64,000 nt of DNA, taken from the NCBI GenBank assembly GCA_907163345.1, contig CAJQUN010000060.1, forward strand, positions 124,001 through 188,000. The letters run 5' to 3'. Below, piece after piece: positions 43,529 to 54,550 of this stretch. The notes below the pieces were generated by a model. It saw only the letters and a list, made by a program, of their open reading frames with translations. It ran no database searches and was not told the origin of the DNA. The stretch is from Haberlea rhodopensis (lineage: Eukaryota > Streptophyta > Magnoliopsida > Lamiales > Gesneriaceae). Position numbers and translations under genes: made by a program. Position 1 is the stretch's first letter; the number at the start of each line of letters is the position of its first letter.

Positions 43529-44940
43529 CAGCGTCTGGCAGGAAATATGTATACATGATAATATTTATTATTATATTTAGAGAAAAATATCAATGGGGGA
43601 GGGGTTCAAATTTCCATAGATAAAGAGGTTAAGCCTATGGACTGAGCTACGTCTACTTACCCCGGATAAAAATAGGATGAACTTGTTAATAAGCTCATCC
43701 ATTGTTTATTTAAAAAAAAAGACTCAATTAATCATAGCATAAATTTGATTTTCAAATGATAAATAATGTCATTAAAATGGTGGGATAATTAATCTTTGGT
43801 TGTGTTAATTGATGGAAAGATAAAAACTGTTGTCTACCCTTCTTTCTTTTCTATTTATGTTATTATTTAAAATTAAATAAAAATAAATAATTTCTTTAAT
43901 AATTAAAATTTGAAAAATTATATTAATTATATATTAAATCGGAAATATATAAAATATATTTAGTAAAAATAATCCAATGAAAATATTTATTAATAAATTA
44001 TTATAGCAAAATTGTGTAATTTATAATAACTACACTAATATAATTTTTTGTGATAAATAAAGATACATAAATAATAAAATTATGTAATATTTATTTTGAT
44101 TGTAAAAAAAAAGAATAGATGTAAAATAATAAATATTATGAAAATGGTGAAATTTTAATAAAAATATGAGGGTAAATAAAATAGATTATTTTACAAACAA
44201 TAAATAGAAAAAAAAATCCTATTTTTCTATTGTTCCGACAATTATAATTTTATTACATCGAACCAAATATAATACATTAGTAATAAGATATAATGATAAA
44301 AAAATAATTCAATCGTAATCTCAATTATTTAAAATAAACATAATAACATTTATTCAAAACAATTCCATTTGATCAATCATACTTAAAGCCATCTCCAACC
44401 ACAAATTTCATTTTAGCGCTACTTTTTCATCAAAATAGTATATTTTTACACCAAATACAAAACTCATCTCCAACCAATCTACTTCAAACTTTACACTATA
44501 AAGAATATTCCCTAGAATATTTCTTTTTGTTTCTTATAACTATTATTTTATTCTTTATATATTTATTTATAAATTTATATTTAAATAATTTATCAATTTA
44601 ATTTAATTTGTTTAAATTAAATTAATTAAATTTATATAAATAGGAAATTTAATCAATTTAATTTAATAATTAATTAACTTAACATAATCATTAATTACTT
44701 CATAAACAAGTTTTATATCAATAATAACTATTAAATTTAACTTTTATAAATATTTATTATAAAAAAATTAATTATAAAATTAATACTATTTAATAATAAT
44801 TATTTATAAAATTACCAAAATTTAGTTACAGTTTTTTAAAATACTGATTTAACAACTAAGGATCTGCGGTCTATATTTCCCAGCAAGAAGATACACTATC
44901 ATTATCGTTTCCTTTACGGGTGGGCTCCGAGAAGAAACCA
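43529..44940. other. AT-rich intergenic region with faint element remnants
   Basis: No gene is visible. Near 43590-43690 a segment with ggttcaaatttcc and tggactgagctac recalls tRNA-derived SINE text, but the two box-like parts are on opposite strands. Near 44390-44500 the phrase 'catctccaacc' occurs twice; such phrases are often seen at ends of plant MITEs. The remainder is nearly pure A/T. Confidence 0.5.
44933..44940 (+). repeat. Left target duplication of hAT element
   Basis: agaaacca, repeated exactly at 46773-46780 on the other side of the element. Eight bases is the normal hAT duplication length. The left copy is followed by two extra bases (at) before the terminal cagggtg. Confidence 0.75.
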
Positions 44941-45361
44941 ATCAGGGTGCTTATTGAGCCGGATCAACCGGAATCGGTCCGGAACCGGACCGGTTGGTTC
45001 CGGTTCCAAACTGGAACCGGTTGATCCGGTTATAAATCGGAATCCGATCCGGGTTTTACCCGGATCGGATCGGTTCCACAGATTCGGAACCGCCAATCCG
45101 ACGGTTTCGGTTCCGGAACCGGTGAAAAATTAAAAAAAAAAAGGGGGGAAGGGGGGGGGGGGGTGGGTACCGTTGGCCAACGGCATTGTAGCCGTTGGCC
45201 AACGGTTTAATTAAAAAAAAAAAAATATATACAAAAAAAAAAAAATTTGCTTCTATATATACCTCATTTTTCTTCTTCAATTTTTCATCTCCAACTCTCT
45301 TACTCTTACAATCCTAATCTTGATTACAATTATCTCGTTTTTCCATATTTCCACTAATACG

Positions 45362-45754
45362 ATGGCATCTTCTTCTACTGGTTGTGGTGATCGTGGTGGT
45401 TCCTCAAATCCACATTTATTCCAAGAAAATTATGATATTTTTGCCGAGTTTGATAATGCTTATGATGTTGAAGAAGCGGAACACGTTGCAGAACCGGCGG
45501 TCCCCCAAAATCCGGCCCCTGGCGGGTCATCCGCGACTACTGCCGCTTCGAGTCGCACGAGTAACCGTCCCAAACGAAGCAAGGTATGTGATCATTTTGA
45601 CGTCGAGACAAAACCAGGTACGAACGAATCTGTTGTTATTTGTAAAATATGTAAAACCACATATAATTATAAAACAGGTGGTTCCGCTGGCGGTACCAGA
45701 ACTTTTAAGAAACATCTAGTTAAAAAACATGTTTTGCAAATTTATTTAATTTAG
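45362..45754 (+). pseudogene. hAT transposase N-terminal fragment with BED finger
   Basis: The ATG at 45362 (MASSSTG) is a better start than the upstream in-frame one at 45320, which lies in hydrophobic leader-like text. Residues form a low-complexity acidic start, a basic NRPKRSK patch and a BED-type zinc finger with CKICK and HLVKKH ligands (about 45643-45730) that would bind the terminal repeats. It runs into a stop at 45752-45754 soon after the finger, where the deleted middle begins. Confidence 0.8.
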
Positions 45755-46486
45755 AGATGATATTGAGTTGACGTCGTTCGTTTATCGTATGGAGGAGAAG
45801 TTTAAAAAATATTGGGAGCAAATTCCACACGTGCACTGTATATCTACATTGTTAGACCCAAGTCAGGGTGTAGGATCTTTCGATACTTTCTTGAATATTA
45901 CAGTACGTTTTTGGATAAGGATGTTGACGATCAAAAGACGTCAATCATGCATTCTCTCTAAAATATGTTTGGATTGTACCATAGTGAACAGGGACAGAGC
46001 TCATCGGCGCGTGTAGTAGGAGGAGAAGAAGAAGATGCTAGTCAGTCACGAAGCAGAGGGATTAATCTGTTGCGGAGCCTTGGAAGAAAGAAGCAGAGAG
46101 GAAGCGGAGTGTCATCTACCTCTTCAAATGAGTTGCAGTTCTTCCTGGGTCAAATGTTCATTACAGATGAAAATTTTGACGTACTAGAGTGGTGGAAAGC
46201 AAACGCAAGACAATATCCACTCTTAGCCAAAATGGCTAGAGATGTATTTGCAGTCGAAACATCCAGTGTTGCATCAGAGTCGGCATTTTCAACTTGTGCT
46301 CGGCTCATTGGAGACTTTAGAGTTTCTCTACAAGCAGAATCATTGTGCATGCTTACGCTGCTAAGAGATTGGTTCGATGCTGAGAGAAGAAATAAGAGAG
46401 AAGGAGGAATCGACGAGTTCTGCAATGAAAGTTTCGAAGAAGAAGAAGAATTGGCCAAGACTATACTTATAAATTATGATGAGTAA
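45755..46486 (+). pseudogene. hAT transposase C-terminal fragment
   Basis: From about 45755 the sequence resembles the late RNase H-fold region of plant hAT transposases (FKKYWEQIPHVHCISTLLDP near 45800-45855), then shifts frame near 45890-45970. The rest (to 46486) carries the hAT dimerisation domain: the VLEWWKANARQYPLLAKMA segment and SSVASESAFSTCARLIGDFR with the conserved Ser-Glu-x-x-Phe stretch. Together with the BED piece this marks a deletion of several hundred codons in the middle, including most of the catalytic core. Confidence 0.8.
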
Positions 46487-46772
46487 TGTATTTTTGTTAT
46501 GAATTTCAAATGATGTATCTTTTATGTTGTTTTCCATATTCAATAAATGATATATTTCCTTTACGATTCGAGTTGAAAAAAAAAAAAAACGGGTTGGCCA
46601 AACCGGTCCAATCCGATAAATCGGATCCGGGGTTCCGAACCGGATCGGTTCCATGGCATTTGCCATGAACCGGAACCGGACCAATCTGGTTCAGAACCGG
46701 ATTGGTCCGGTTCCACTCGAAACGAGTCTGGGACAGGTCGGATCCGGTCCGATCCGGCCCATGAACACCCTG

Positions 46773-47053
46773 AGAAACCAACAATCGTTTGACCCTACCC
46801 ATTTTAGCCAACCCGCCGGTTCGGGACCGGTTAGTCCGGTTCCGATTTCGGACCGGACTAACCGGTCCGGTTTCAGACCGAGTCCGGATCGACCCGGTCC
46901 GATAAACACCCCTACAACCCGGTCACATCCAACTTCGCGAGTAACCTATTTCAAAATCACCCGTACTTGTGAAAAAAAAAAAAACAAATCACCCGTTCAC
47001 AATCCAGGTCTTGAATCGCAAATTTGCCTCAATTTCCCGATTCCTCATCGCAA
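46773..47053 (+). promoter_or_regulatory. Remaining 5' flank of the kinase gene
   Basis: Only 281 bp separate the hAT end from the start codon. The stretch contains a GC-rich inverted repeat (46824-46868) and a tract ending gataaacacccctac (near 46911) that looks like another hAT-type terminus. No convincing TATA box is present. The kinase promoter proper may lie left of the hAT element or be rebuilt from element sequence. Confidence 0.45.
46824..46868. repeat. GC-rich inverted repeat in kinase 5' flank
   Basis: The arms ggaccggttagtccggttcc... and ...ggaccggactaaccggtcc pair over about 21 bases with one unpaired base and a loop of only about two bases. The accggtt motifs are those of the neighbouring hAT subterminal regions, so it is probably a remnant of a small hAT derivative. 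Confidence 0.7.
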
Positions 47054-49010
47054 ATGGCTGCTTATCCCCCAAAACCCACCGGACAACCACCCAAAACTGC
47101 CAGCAAGCAATGGTCAATCGACGATTTTGAAATTGGGAAACCCTTGGGCAGAGGCAAATTCGGCCGGGTCTACCTTGCTCGTGAAATCAAGGTATGTGAT
47201 CGCATTCGTAGTTTTATTAATAACTGTTTCGATATTTGTAAATTTTGGGACTTATTGTTTGCTGTTTTGGGGGTTAGAGCAAGTATATAGTGGCGTTGAA
47301 GGTGATATATAAGGTGCAAATAGAGAAATACGGATTGCTCCATCAGTTGAGAAGAGAGATGGAGATCCAAACAAGCCTCCGTCACCCGAACATCCTGAGG
47401 CTCTACGGGTGGTTCCATGATGACGAGCGGGTTGTTTTGATCCTTGAGTATGCTCATGGGGGTGAGCTGTACAAAGAACTACGGAAATCACACCACCTTT
47501 CCGAAAGACAAGCCGCCACTGTAATCATAATCCCTTCTCATTATATGTTTGTGCGTGTGCTTCTGTAGGTTTATTTGTTTACATTTTTAAGGGAAAAAAT
47601 TAAAATTTTGACATTTGATTGACTAGGAATTTGTTCTGCAACCCGGAATTTTCAGATTTCATAGCACACGTAATATATATGGGACTTGCAATATCTAAAC
47701 TTATTGTACAATTAAAGTGAAAAGGAATTGTAGATTTCTAATGTTATGGAATACTTTAGTTTTCCATTTATGGTAAGTCTAGATTTTACTTTTGTATTTT
47801 TTTAGTCTTTAATGATTAAGATCTTATGATGAACATGTATATGTTGTGAATAACATGGTCATAAGGATTGGGATACAGCTATTGTTTAAGCCTTCCAAGC
47901 ATTTCTGAACTTGGGGTCTTCAGTAGCTCTTTAATATCTAGTATTGTACTATGTTCTATTTACTACATGACTTTTTTTAACATTAAAATTGCATTTTGAC
48001 ACTTGATGTTTATATGGATATCAGTACATAGCAAGTCTCACAAAAGCTTTGGCATACTGTCATGAAAATCATGTGATCCACAGGGATATCAAACCAGAAA
48101 ATTTGTTGCTTGATCATGAGGTAATGCCCTTTGTCAACTACTTGTAATCTCCGAGCTTTATTTCCCAGAATAACTACTGCCACTTAGTTGGACAAAATGC
48201 CGTCGTGCACACATATATACTAAAATGGGTGCAATATTAATAATCTAAAATACATGCTTTATCTACCATGAATCAGGTTGTATGTTATGAATATCAAATT
48301 TATGAAAAGGAAGCTAGTGCATATCAGTTGTAAGGCAAAATAATGTAGTGGATTTGCAGGAACCTTAACTAATTTCCCCCTTTTATCGTCGCCACAAAGT
48401 GATAGAAAATTTGGAATCTTCCAATACTTCTTGATGATGTTCAATAACTTTATGCATCACTCATAGGGTCGGCTCAAGATTGCAGACTTTGGTTGGTCTG
48501 TACAGTCCAGAAGCAAAAGAAACACCATGTGTGGAACTCTAGACTATTTAGCACCAGAAATGGTGGAGAACAAGGCCCATGACTATTCAGTGGATAATTG
48601 GACATTGGGTGTTCTTTGCTACGAGTTTTTATACGGTGTGCCTCCATTTGAGGCTGAAAGTCAGTCAGACACATTTCGAAGGTATGAAATAAACTCTTCT
48701 GTTTACCTAGTAATTTCACAAATCCGGAAGGAAGCTTATAACGATATTCTTGGACCTATATAGGATTATGAAAGTAGACCTTAGCTTTCCTTCCATTCCC
48801 AAAGTGTCTGCAGAAGCCAAAAATCTCATTAGCCAGGTAAATTTGGGTATAAAAAACAGTGACAGTGGAAGATTTTTCTCCATCCTGATTACCTTATCTG
48901 GGCTTAATCTTGCGCAGCTTCTCGTAAAGGATTCATCAAAAAGGCTTTCTCTTCAAAAGATCATGGAACACCCGTGGATAGTTAAGACTACTGACCCCAT
49001 GGGCATCTGA
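47054..49010 (+). CDS. AUR3: Aurora-type mitotic kinase, closest to plant AUR3
   Basis: Six exons with GT-AG introns: 47054-47191, 47278-47520, 48025-48120, 48467-48681, 48764-48836, 48918-49010; total 858 bp, 285 residues. Plant Aurora 3 is about this size. Visible kinase parts are the glycine loop G32-R-G-K-F-G37, ATP lysine K54 (VALK), alpha-C Glu73, HRD 146-148, DFG 166-168, activation threonine T179 before MCGT, and APE 188-190. VDNWTLG after the APE motif and SVQS after DFG point to the AUR3 (beta) group rather than AUR1/2. Family role: phosphorylating histone H3 and acting at centromeres in mitosis. The N-terminus is short, about 25 residues before the kinase domain. All key residues are intact and no in-frame stop is seen. 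It is the only intact host gene in the window. Confidence 0.93.
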
Positions 49011-50676
49011 AAGTCCCGACTTTTAGGAATCTAACTCGTACAATCCTAGGTTGAAAGGTATGAAATTCGCAAGACATTCTTTTCACATCATTTTTTGCCG
49101 CATCGTGTTTGTGTAGTAAATGCGTATCTGGTTTGTGGAGGTAGATTAAATGTCATTTCTGTAGCCACACTGTATGCTGTTGTAGATTTATTTTGACAGT
49201 ATTGTCATATTTAGTAATCGTAAATGCGCATTTTGTTTTATCTCGTATCATATATCATATATTAAAGTAAAAGACGACAGTATTAATTATTTTATTGTAA
49301 AATTTTATGTCAAAAGTAACCTTCATATTTTTAAACCTTCTACGCTCAATTGAATATCTGCTCTAGAAATTAAGCAAAAGATAATTATGCTTACAAATTT
49401 TTTATCAAATATTTAGTGTCAAAAAAAGATTTGGTGTTTTCAAACTTTAATATTTTGTCTATGGTTTTGAAAAACACAGTTTGACGAAACATCGAGATTA
49501 AGGTTTTGTATTTTTAATATATTAGCTCATTAAGTCCCAATTACATAAATTTTTAAGTTCTAAAAGTCTAAAGAAAATCACAATCATTAGTAGTTTTATA
49601 CAATTATACCACGGACTCATAAGCCTAAACATTGTCAAATTTTTTTGCCACTTTAATTCAATTCTCTTCTCTTCATCTACGAACTCATTTTCGTCCACCT
49701 CCCATACAACTTTAGCAGTAGTATCTCTTGTAGGTTGTAAGATACCCATCTCCAAATCACCAAACCCTCAAGTATCCAAGATTGTGCACTGCCAGTAAAA
49801 TCTCACCTTCACAATGAATTGGGCATAAACTAGATTGTTTATCCCTGAAGTATTTAGTTTTTTTTTTTTTTGGGGTGTATCCACATGAAAAATTAGAATA
49901 GTTTATAATTTATTATATTACTACCAAATTAAAATCTAAAAAAAAATTAATTAGTACTACCCCTTCAAAGAGCTCCAATTTCTTTTGCAACCCAATGAAC
50001 TAGTGGTTAAGCCAATGGAGCGCTTTGTCATTTGACGCCTTATTACCATAGTAGTCATACCATTAAAAGAGACAAAAATGCCATAAATATAGAATTTCAA
50101 TAGTATATGAACATGAAAAAACAAAAGAATATGTTAAAAAAACTTAATCGTAATTTCAATTTTTTTGTTTTTTTTTTTTTTTTTGAGCATCGGAAAGAAT
50201 TTCTGAACACAAATATTCATGTTATTTGTTATGAAATGATCATCTGTAATATTTTGATTCTTGAAGAAGTAAAACAGATTCAAAAGAAACCGATTGGACT
50301 GTCAATAAAGCCTAAAAAATATAAAAAAATGGCATATGGTCATTCTCTTTCTACGCCTTTCGAATATCATCTTTTTGCATTTAGTAGCTCTCCGTGGACA
50401 AAACTCATTGAAGACTTCTCTTATCAACATGTCAAAGAACTTTCACTAATGGAGTGAAATTCGAAGGGCCCTGGTTATGGATTTGCTGTTCTTCCCACTC
50501 GTCTGATTCAAAGCCTTCAGACTCAGGTCCGAGATCTCAAGATAGCATGAGCCCTTGTGCTGTACTGCATGAGAACATCCGCAAACACTCGGCCGTAAAA
50601 AACTCATTGTCAGTTGAACTTTTGGTTATTTGTTTTTGCTCCATTAACTGGTAATCACCATTTTTTTCTGTCCTTC
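49011..50676. other. Kinase 3' flank and gene-free stretch
   Basis: The first 100-300 bp probably contain the kinase 3' UTR; no polyadenylation signal stands out. The rest is AT-rich. A 77-codon minus-strand ORF (49522-49755) and a 116-codon plus-strand ORF (50107-50457, including a poly-T derived Phe run) are not recognisable and are probably chance. A segment at 50385-50455 resembles 51220-51292. Confidence 0.5.
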
Positions 50677-52804
50677 ATTATAAGTTTGATCAAACCATTT
50701 CTTTCTTTTACATAAATCATTTTACTTCAAGACTTTATTACAAGAGGCTTCATTTATTTGAATAAACAGGTTTTTTATGAGAATATTTGGATGGTGAATA
50801 AAATAAGTCATGAATGTTTGTTCAAAAAACATGAAAATCAATTTGTGATCAACCCATTTTTGTTCTAGAGGAATTGTGTGGATTTGTTGACTCATTCATT
50901 TCAAATTTGCACAAGTTTTGCTTAAATAAATTGTTATTGATCATCTTGATTCAGTTGGGAAAGAAAGGGAATTTAATCTTTAGATTACAATATATTTAGC
51001 TTTTGTAGAATGTCATATATTAGTTTATGAAAAGTAATTAAATAATTATTATATATCCGACATCTTCGCCTCCATGTCTTCTATAGATATACTTCAATGC
51101 TTTTTGTCTTATATTTTGTAGAAACCAATGGAACAAAACGGTTATTAATAACAAATCCTAAGAACAACATTGAAAAATGAGTCGAAATATTGGAACTCAA
51201 AATGTGGTTCGAAACATTTAGTATCTCTCCATAGACAAAACCTACCGAAGACTTATTCTCTGTCAACACGTCTAAGAAGTTCCACTATTGCTCTCCTAGA
51301 TACTACTAGTTATCATATTTCTCAATTCTTTTTTTTTTTTTTTATCAAGCATTGCAATGTTAGCAAAGACGTTTAAATTTAGTGACTCATGTCTTAACTA
51401 TCTCACTTTCTGTAAACATTCTCATCAGTTCCGACGTCTTGTGCTGGGCATAAATGAAACATTGAAATATTTCGCATTCTTAATCACTCATTTGAACCTA
51501 TGAAGTTTAGAGATTCCTTCAAGCATAAGACTATTGTGTGAGTTGTGAATAATATCGACTTTTTAGTGCTTGCAAATTTATGGTAACCATATTATTGGAA
51601 GCATTATTGGGTACAATTTGAACCAATTTTTGAGCCCCAACCTCGTTAATAAATTTATTGAACATATTCAAATATGTATTTGACGATGTGAAGTATCATC
51701 CAAAGATTCCTTTGATGATATTAAAGTTGTCCCTTAACACAAATTAATAATGTTTCTTATTTTTCTATCACTCTAAGCATTGATCATAATAGAACAATCA
51801 TTTATTTTTCACTCTTCTTACTTTTTAAGAGTTCTGTTCGTTCTCGCTACCGCTCCCTTTAAAAGTATTTGTATCGGGAAGGAGGAGGGGTGCAACCGGG
51901 GCCATTATTGACCAAGAGACTCAACAAATCTTTCAAAATTCTCATCATCGATTGCATTGAAAGGAATTCTTGCCTCGTGCACCCATCTTGCCAAATATTG
52001 ATGAACTTCTAGTGCCCTTCTCTTAATAATTACATCATTGATATTTTCTTGTTTCATTCTTACTTGCACTTACAAGTATCATATGTATACCTTGCAAATT
52101 GATCAATAGGAGCCACATTAATCGACCTTTTCCTAGTTCCTCTTGAGAATAGAAATTTCATCATCTTCTTCCTTACATATACTCAACTACATAATCACAT
52201 CATTCCTCAACTTAGATGCATTCTTTAACTTCTCAAACTTATTTGACTTAGTCTTCACAACACAAGCTTTCATACCTTTACTTTGATTTTGTACCACACA
52301 ATGTACATTTTACAATTACAATGTTATGATTTTCAGGATCTACAGATACATGGTTCCCATCCTCTACCAAAATATGGTTTTGTTCCTTTGATTTCTACAA
52401 AATAAAAAACACAATAAACTGGTAAGTAAATCTGTAGAAGATACCAGAGGAAAAAATGTAGGAGATATGATTATTAATTGATTGTTTCATATAAATTAAT
52501 ATATAAAATTCTACAAAACTAAATATAATTATCTATCAATGATTAAATCCTTTATCACAACTGAATCAACCAAATCAATAACAATTTATTTAAACACAAC
52601 CTTACAAATTATCGTGTATGTTTAAAGTGAGAAGTGAGTTGATCACAAATTGGTGTTAATGTTTTTGAACAAAAAAATCATGACTTATTTGATCCACCGT
52701 TCAAATATTCTCATAAAGTCAAAAATTAACAAGTAACACGTCTTGTAATTCAGTCTTGAGTAGAAAGATTTGTATAAAGAGGAAAGAGTCGAACAAAATA
52801 AAGT
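50677..52804 (-). mobile_element. Decayed hAT element with long inverted repeats
   Basis: The left part (50677-51141) and the reverse complement of the right part (52374-52804) can be followed base against base for over 400 bp with moderate divergence. Shared landmarks include 'aataaattgttattgat', 'gattcagttg', 'tatgagaatatttg' and 'tattttgtagaaa'. Between them the minus strand holds scrambled remains of a hAT transposase. Terminal repeats of this length are unusual for hAT elements, so the structure may be a foldback derivative or two elements head to head. The exact ends and target duplication were not resolved. Confidence 0.6.
51400..52372 (-). pseudogene. Remnant of hAT transposase (BED and DUF659-like)
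   Basis: On the minus strand, fragments in several frames are recognisable in order. A CTLCGTKSK segment (near 52290) is like a BED finger. A stretch reading ARWVHEARIPFNAID (near 51950-51990) with a following GPG..PP segment is typical of DUF659. A later piece of the type EVGAQKLVQIVPNNASN (near 51600-51660) matches the post-DUF659 region of plant hAT proteins. Many stops and frameshifts interrupt it. No function is possible; it is useful only to classify the element. Confidence 0.6.
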
Positions 52805-53433
52805 GTTTTTGAATAGGCCATACTTTGAAGTTGTAGCAGTTGCTTGTGAATCACCGGCGTCTTGTTCTGCATGACTTTCTCATTTTGCAGAACCAAACAC
52901 AACTGTGGTACTGTTTGAGGAACTGAAAGACAATTTAATTATCTATAACAGAACAGTTGAAAGAGAAACAGGTCTCAACAACTTGGTTTGAAGCAATCTG
53001 CAATGCATCAAAGAGTGATGAGCCTGCAGTGTGGTGGTATGCGAATGCCGGGAGCGGAGGGCTAAGGTTCTTCTTTCAAGGGAGGGGTTTGATACGATGG
53101 CTTATTTGTATCAGCTTAACTTTAAAATTTTCACACGTTAAGCTTATTTATTCACCATCGGCCTTCACAACTAATTCAAATCAAGACTTTTGACTCAAAA
53201 AAAAATTTACGACTAAAATGAATACAAGAACTAAACAAAATAAGAATCCAGGAAACAAAACATCTTCAATATTTAAACACCCCCAAAATTTAAAATCGTG
53301 CATTGTCCTCTATGTACCATACAATGCATAAAATAAAGGGACAACACACATACATATGACAAAGATCGTCAGTAATCGTCGTCCATCTCATACTCATGGG
53401 TACAGTGAGAAGATGATGATAGGGACCTCCGCT
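52805..53433. other. Gene-free stretch
   Basis: A 78-codon plus-strand ORF (52957-53193) has no recognisable domain. No RNA gene or repeat boundary was found. Base composition is mixed, less A/T-rich than the neighbours. Confidence 0.45.
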
Positions 53434-53964
53434 TCAGTATAGACCTGTACTAGAGACATGTAATGATAAACGAATCTGATTAAGACATGCTAATGGAAAT
53501 TTAAAATAATAAAAATAAAACTGGAATAAATTAAAGGGATATAAGGCTTTGATTGCCTCCCAAGAAGTGCTTTGTTTAAAGTCTCCAGCTTGACCATTAG
53601 AAGCAACCATCAAAAAGCGGCTTTCACTCATAGTAATATCATATGATATCACGTATGGGTCTTTGTTATATAAGTTCTCAAGCTTGACAAGATAATGACA
53701 GCTAACACTCGTCGCTCGAACAACTTTTTTCATGAATTGATAGGCATGAGAGAAGGATTCTAAGCTTGACTTCATCTCGTGGAGGACATAATGTGGTGAA
53801 TTTGGCATCGGTGGGAAGAACGGAACCACATATGTCACATGGGAGATCACCGTCGATGAGTGCTCATCAATCTTCTCGAGAATTTGATCATTCTCCAACA
53901 TCACGCTCGGCTCATCTTTCCATGAGAATTCCTCATATAACTTTTCCACAGTAGGCTCAATCAC
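53434..53964 (-). CDS. Unrecognised ORF of 176 codons
   Basis: I do not recognise this protein. The first 120 residues have ordinary composition, with acidic and hydrophobic stretches (MIEPTVEKLYEEFSW, VVPFFPPMPN). The last 35 are Phe/Leu/Tyr-rich (FQFYFYYFKF), as produced by AT-rich noncoding DNA, so the true end, if any, may be near the QSTSWEA segment. There is no signal peptide at the start. The coding-like part could be a shard of a retroelement polyprotein or a lost gene. An open frame extends a few codons upstream of the ATG. Confidence 0.25.
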   Translation of the reverse strand: MIEPTVEKLYEEFSWKDEPSVMLENDQILEKIDEHSSTVISHVTYVVPFFPPMPNSPHYVLHEMKSSLESFSHAYQFMKKVVRATSVSCHYLVKLENLYNKDPYVISYDITMSESRFLMVASNGQAGDFKQSTSWEAIKALYPFNLFQFYFYYFKFPLACLNQIRLSLHVSSTGLY

Positions 53965-53980
53965 TTGAAGAAGCTCATAT

Positions 53981-54121
53981 TTAGGGGTATAAACGAATCA
54001 AGAAGGCTCGAAAAATATTTAATTCGTAATCAAAATTATCGAACTCGAACATGCTCGAAATTTTTTCGAGCCAAACTCGAGCCTAAATTATATTGTTCTA
54101 TTGTTCTCGAACTGTTCGTGA

Positions 54122-54125
<4 letters not shown>
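53981..54125 (+). mobile_element. Possible hAT-type terminal remnant
   Basis: taggggtataaacgaatcaa, followed by repeats of 'ctcgaa' and 'cgagc', resembles the 5' end of plant hAT-derived small elements (taggggtgtaaacgagt type). The other end is missing; the sequence runs into a TA microsatellite. Confidence 0.4.

Positions 54126-54188
<63 letters not shown>
54126..54188. repeat. (TA)n microsatellite
   Basis: About 62 bp of uninterrupted TA dinucleotides; likely variable in length between individuals. Confidence 0.95.
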
Positions 54189-54190
<2 letters not shown>

Positions 54191-54547
54191 TTTGTCCGCA
54201 CTTCACAACCCTAGCTAATATTCCGAGCTCTCCCCAATTCTCCATCCGCCACTTCTTTGCATTTGCCAAATGAATGTATGTCCGTGCCCATGAGGGCCCA
54301 ATCTAATTATGTGATTAATGATCACACGATGATAGTTTTACTATAATCAACGGAAGATTAGTTTATCATTTATTAACATGTGACCCTAAAAATTTTGACA
54401 TTATCTCATCGTACAATGAAAATACCACCAATATCAATAAACATATATTGAATATATGTAGATACGACCAGTTTCATATCCATCAATATAAACCAACATA
54501 TACATATCAAACTAGTAAACACATATCCATTCTAGGCTAAAATAAAC
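54189..54547. other. Gene-free spacer
   Basis: AT-rich sequence without a recognisable ORF or repeat, ending at the taa duplication of the next element. Confidence 0.5.
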
Positions 54548-54550
54548 TAA

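Larger units (their letters stand above)
44941..46772 (+). mobile_element. Internally deleted hAT transposon
   Basis: It is flanked by agaaacca duplications. The left end reads cagggtgct and the right end, inverted, cagggtgtt, a short hAT-type terminal inverted repeat. Both subterminal regions (44955-45115 and 46590-46760) are packed with ccggtt/accgg motifs in both orientations, as expected of transposase-binding subterminal repeats. Between them are an N-terminal BED finger ORF and a C-terminal hAT dimerisation ORF, but the catalytic middle is largely missing, so it is non-autonomous. The right edge is 281 bp from the kinase start codon. Confidence 0.85.

Noticed and set aside
43590..43690. 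tRNA-like or SINE-like segment
   Set aside because: Box-B-like ggttcaaatttcc and the box-A-like text are on opposite strands; no cloverleaf can be drawn.
46653..47312. 219-codon ORF overlapping the kinase first exon
   Set aside because: It runs through hAT terminal repeats and the kinase 5' flank in another frame than the kinase; no domain.
49522..49755. 77-codon minus-strand ORF
   Set aside because: No recognised domain, no homologue in the window, AT-rich surroundings; treated as chance.
49985..50040. Possible tRNA-derived text (actagtggttaagcc)
   Set aside because: Too short, no acceptor stem or T arm; similar phrases occur by chance in plant repeats.
50107..50457. 116-codon ORF with a run of Phe
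   Set aside because: The Phe run is a poly-T stretch and the rest has no domain; unlikely to be a gene.
54036..54273. ORFs of alternating Ile-Tyr across 54126-54188
   Set aside because: They are translations of the TA microsatellite.
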